A stretch of DNA of 8,187 nt from Rikenellaceae bacterium (GTDB lineage Bacteria; Bacteroidota; Bacteroidia; Bacteroidales; Rikenellaceae), in NCBI GenBank assembly GCA_020859875.1, contig JAJBVJ010000079.1:1-8187 (forward strand), given 5' to 3'. Position 1 is the first letter of the stretch, and each line of letters begins with the position of its first letter. The notes beneath the pieces are model-generated. The model was given only the letters and a program-made list of their open reading frames with translations. It had not been told where the DNA came from and ran no database searches. This document shows, in pieces, positions 5,282 through 8,187 of the stretch. The position numbers were made by a program, and so were the translations under genes.

Positions 5282-7042
5282 ATGCACAACAGGATCAAAT
5301 ACATATTTTGGCGTGGAATATTTACGGTAATTATCCTCTCGATAGAATTGGCAGGCGCGCAGAACGTCCGCAACGCCCCGAAGGATTATTATGCCCCTCC
5401 GATGAATATCGTCCTTTTGCAGTCGGCCAATTTTGCCGAAGCCCGCACGGATCATTTCCATTCGGGTATCGACTATAAAACCGGGGGCCAGGAGGGGGAA
5501 CCGCTTTATGCGGTGGCCGACGGTCATGTCTCCCGTATCGGTGTCTCCCCAACCGGATACGGAAGGGTGCTCTATATCGACCATCCGAACGGAACCACGT
5601 CGGTCTACGGCCATATGCAGAGGTTTGAAGAGCCGATAGAGGAATATGTCCGGGCACAGCGGTATAAACAGCGGCGTCACCGCGTCGACCTTTATCCGCC
5701 GGCGGACATGTTCCCGGTCACTAAAGGTCAGCAGATCGGTCTGTCGGGGAATTCGGGAAGTTCGCTCGGGCCACACCTCCATTTCGAAATCCGTGACACC
5801 CATTCCCAGCGTCCCTACAATGTGAATGCCCTCGGTTTTTATCCCCACAAAGACGATATACCCCCGACACTTGTAAGGCTTCATTACATCCCGGTAGATA
5901 CCGTCGGCGGAGTACCGGTCAGCGGCAGGGCCAAAACTTACGAACTGGCCTCCGCATCCCGGGGCGCTTATTATACTGCAGATACTTCAGCGCTGAAACT
6001 TCCCCGTTTGGGATATTTCGTACTCGAGGCCACCGACCGCAAGAACAATACCCAAAACACCTTCGGCATATACGGGGTGGATATGGAGATCGACGGGGAG
6101 CGGATTTTCAGCTACCGCCTCGACAGTTTCCTGTTTTCCGATACAAGATTTGTCAATTCGCTGACCCATTACGGTATGCAAAAAGGCTCGCGCAACGAAC
6201 TCCTGCGCCTTGCCGTGCAGGACGGCAACAAACTTCCCGTGTACCGCGGGGTTAAAGACCGAGGTGCGGTGATACTGCCGGACGGGGATGTCCACCATAT
6301 AAACATAACCGCATACGACGACAACGGGAACAGTTCGACCCTATCGTTCAAGGTTACGCTCGAGGGCGGAAAAAAACCCGCCGCAGAACCGGCGGGTATC
6401 CCGGTAGACAACAAAAGATCGTTTGGCTGCAGTTCGGACGGCCTGCATATAAACATACCCGCAAATTCGCTTTACGATGCAATATTTTACCGCCAGTATA
6501 TCGACGATTCGGCCGTAAATGCTAAGACAGCCCCCATGAAGGCGCTCACGCCCATTTACCGTGTACATGACGAAGACACCCCACTACATACGGCAATGGC
6601 GATAACCATCGAGGTACCGGATGTGCCCGAAGATCCGTTGAAGCTCTGCATCGCCCGCATATCGGCCGACGGAAAAAAATTCAATTACACCGGGGGCGAG
6701 TACTCCCGGGGAAGGATCTCGGCATCGACGCGTAGTTTCGGGCTCTATACGGTTGTAGTCGATACCAAGGCCCCGTCGGTAACCCCCTCGTTTGCCAACG
6801 GTGCCGACCTGCGGGGAACTTCCGCAATCTCCTTCAATGTGACGGACGATTTTTCGGGCGTGGCATCCTACGAGGCGGAGATCGACGGGAAGTGGATTGT
6901 CTTCGATAAGCAGGGAGCCGTCATCACTCACAATTTCGACGATTCGGATATTTCCTACCATGGCACCCAGCATACCCTAACCCTCCGGGTAACGGATAAC
7001 TGCGGGAATGTGAATACCATACGGCGAACCTTTATACGGTAG
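5282..7042 (+). CDS. Secreted M23 family metallopeptidase
   Basis: This is an exported zinc endopeptidase of the LytM/lysostaphin type, expected to cut peptidoglycan cross-bridges in the periplasm during growth or division. Residues 1-26 form a signal peptide with probable cleavage after LAGA, before QN. The catalytic domain follows (about 38-190) with complete site residues: His60 and Asp64 (HSGID), His111 (VYGHM), and His165 and His167 (GPHLHFEI). A basic insertion of about 25 residues (EYVRAQRYKQRRHRVD) interrupts the domain between the last two motifs. The remaining 390 or so residues are beta-rich; residues 498-586, after TKAPSVTP, look like an Ig-like domain. At 586 residues it is longer than a bare M23 enzyme, and the C-terminal part may position it on the wall. 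With a 1-base gap after recX and no room for a promoter, it is the last gene of the prmC operon. Confidence 0.92.
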   Translation: MHNRIKYIFWRGIFTVIILSIELAGAQNVRNAPKDYYAPPMNIVLLQSANFAEARTDHFHSGIDYKTGGQEGEPLYAVADGHVSRIGVSPTGYGRVLYIDHPNGTTSVYGHMQRFEEPIEEYVRAQRYKQRRHRVDLYPPADMFPVTKGQQIGLSGNSGSSLGPHLHFEIRDTHSQRPYNVNALGFYPHKDDIPPTLVRLHYIPVDTVGGVPVSGRAKTYELASASRGAYYTADTSALKLPRLGYFVLEATDRKNNTQNTFGIYGVDMEIDGERIFSYRLDSFLFSDTRFVNSLTHYGMQKGSRNELLRLAVQDGNKLPVYRGVKDRGAVILPDGDVHHINITAYDDNGNSSTLSFKVTLEGGKKPAAEPAGIPVDNKRSFGCSSDGLHINIPANSLYDAIFYRQYIDDSAVNAKTAPMKALTPIYRVHDEDTPLHTAMAITIEVPDVPEDPLKLCIARISADGKKFNYTGGEYSRGRISASTRSFGLYTVVVDTKAPSVTPSFANGADLRGTSAISFNVTDDFSGVASYEAEIDGKWIVFDKQGAVITHNFDDSDISYHGTQHTLTLRVTDNCGNVNTIRRTFIR

Positions 7043-7159
7043 AAGCGGGGTCTGTCGGGTTGTCTTTGCACAGTTTGTTGGGGCAATGCCGGGATTTGCT
7101 GATAAGATTTCCGCGGGGCGGGGACTTTGGATATTTTTAATTACAAAAATGTTCCGGCC

Positions 7160-8187
7160 ATGAAAACTACAAAATTCCCCACTCTGTTAATTATAGGCAT
7201 ATTCATAGCCTTCGGCCTCGCTCTGGCATCGTGCACCGATACGGACGATAATCATATCGACCCGGACAACGAGCTGACCACCGGCGCGGAAGAACCGGAA
7301 ATCCCCGAAGATACGGGCGATCCGGGGGACGAGGAGCTGGTGCCCAATACCCAGATTGTCAGTTACGACAATGCGGTGACCATAGTCTTCGACGAGGGAA
7401 GCGTCGAGATCGGGAATCCATACCAGGCGGACGGGATCACCGTCACTGCAGAGGGACAGCATGTGGTTATTACATCCACCGATACTTCGACGGAGTATAA
7501 CTACATCCTCTCGGGCATTACCACCGACGGTTCGGTCAAAATATACGGCGATTATAAATTCGGGCTGGTTTTCAACGGGGTCGGGATTACGAACCCGAAC
7601 GGGGCTGCGGTTAATATCCAGTGCGGTAAAAAAGTGTCGGTCATTTTGCAGGACGGGACGACGAACCGCCTGATCGACGGAACGAATTATATTTACTACG
7701 GGGATGAGGATATGAAGGGAACCTTCTTCAGCGAAGGCCAGCTGGTATTCGACGGCGGCGGAACCCTCGAAGTGAGGGGAAAGAACAAGCACGGTATCTG
7801 CAGCGACGACTACGTCCGGATAAACAGCGGCACCGTTTGGGTCAAGGAAGCCGCCAGCGATGCCATACATGCCAACGATTACATCCGCATCGACGGCGGG
7901 ACGGTGACCACCCGCTCCGAAGGCGAGGGTCTGGAGTGCGAAAAGGGGTATGTGGTGATAAACGGCGGAGAACTGGGCATCGTTACCACGGGCGAGAAAG
8001 GACACGGGATCAAAAGCAAAACCTACACGACGGTTACGGGCGGAACGGTGAATATAACCGTTTACGGCGATGCATCCAAAGCCTTCAACGTTAAGGAAGA
8101 TTTTACCATGACCGCCGGATCTCTCGATCTGGCCGCGGCCGGGGACGCCATCTGGGACGACGACGCTAATGATACCTCCTCCTGCGC
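7160..8187 (+). CDS. Carbohydrate-binding domain lipoprotein (Cthe_2159-like), 3' end missing
   Basis: The first 342 codons are present and the frame is open at the right edge. Residues 1-24 are a lipoprotein signal peptide ending LALASC, with Cys25 as the lipidated residue. The next residues (TDTDDN) are acidic, resembling the Bacteroidota export signal that places lipoproteins on the cell surface. An acidic Pro/Glu/Asp linker runs to about residue 65. From about residue 195 the sequence repeats every 20-30 residues with a pattern like G-T-V-x-V, then H/D-G-I or A-I, then Y-V-x-I-x-G-G-T, as in DDYVRINSGTVWV, NDYIRIDGGTVTT and KGYVVINGGELGI. This is typical of a right-handed beta-helix and resembles the Cthe_2159 (DUF4353) family of polysaccharide-binding proteins; the family match is from memory. 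Aspartates in the turns could bind calcium. A 117-base gap after the M23 gene suggests a separate unit, though no strong promoter is visible there. Confidence 0.85.
   Translation, partial: MKTTKFPTLLIIGIFIAFGLALASCTDTDDNHIDPDNELTTGAEEPEIPEDTGDPGDEELVPNTQIVSYDNAVTIVFDEGSVEIGNPYQADGITVTAEGQHVVITSTDTSTEYNYILSGITTDGSVKIYGDYKFGLVFNGVGITNPNGAAVNIQCGKKVSVILQDGTTNRLIDGTNYIYYGDEDMKGTFFSEGQLVFDGGGTLEVRGKNKHGICSDDYVRINSGTVWVKEAASDAIHANDYIRIDGGTVTTRSEGEGLECEKGYVVINGGELGIVTTGEKGHGIKSKTYTTVTGGTVNITVYGDASKAFNVKEDFTMTAGSLDLAAAGDAIWDDDANDTSSC

Noticed and set aside
5078..5884. 268-codon open frame on the minus strand
   Set aside because: It is antisense across the recX-M23 junction, both confidently coding on the plus strand.
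7043..7159. Search for a promoter or terminator between the M23 and lipoprotein genes
   Set aside because: TGTCTTTG (7061-7068) and GGACTTTG (7122-7129) resemble -7 boxes but lack the TA and a properly spaced -33 box; no stable hairpin with a T-run was found.
7187..8005. 272-codon open frame on the minus strand
   Set aside because: It is antisense to the lipoprotein gene, which has a signal peptide, lipobox and repeats; the antisense product looks like low-information Val/Arg/Asp-rich sequence.

Overview
The window looks like chromosomal core-genome DNA from a member of the Bacteroidota, probably the order Bacteroidales and possibly an Alistipes/Rikenellaceae-type lineage (the family is an inference). 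Three things point there. Promoter-like sites follow the Bacteroidota pattern, a TTTG box, a 19-base spacer and TAnnTTTG, instead of a sigma70 -35/-10 pair. Genes lack strong Shine-Dalgarno sequences. The protein sequences, including an SPII lipoprotein with an acidic stretch after the lipid cysteine, fit the phylum. The DNA is moderately GC-rich with AT-rich intergenic gaps. I see no rRNA, tRNA, CRISPR array, insertion sequence or phage gene.

Left block, minus strand (about 3127 down to 1): yceD (DUF177), rpmF (ribosomal protein L32), plsX and fabH, the widely conserved cluster joining a ribosome-associated pair to phospholipid and fatty acid initiation. A promoter-like site precedes yceD. 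A second one, inside the 3' end of rpmF, could drive plsX-fabH separately; its spacer contains a perfect 14-base palindrome abutting the -7 box, a candidate operator. The yceD gene carries an apparent one-base frameshift in a run of six T (minus strand). Beyond fabH an open frame runs off the left edge and is not identified.

Middle block (3076-3856): two promoters face away from each other and share a 13-base perfect inverted repeat (3092-3104 and 3165-3177), so both initiation regions are identical in sequence. The rightward one serves an unrecognised 139-residue protein. That gene converges on a 61-residue single-helix membrane protein encoded on the minus strand, with a bulged hairpin between the two ends.

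Right block, plus strand (3902-8187): prmC, recX and an M23 metallopeptidase gene are packed with a 1-base overlap and a 1-base gap and are very probably one operon. They encode release factor methylation, RecA modulation and an exported cell wall hydrolase. The prmC -7 box sits six bases before its preferred ATG, suggesting a leaderless mRNA. After a 117-base gap comes the 5' part of a surface-type lipoprotein with beta-helix repeats resembling the Cthe_2159 carbohydrate-binding family; it runs off the right edge.

No clearly novel multi-gene system is evident. The most useful leads are the yceD frameshift, the mirrored divergent promoters, the plsX operator-like palindrome and the leaderless prmC start.
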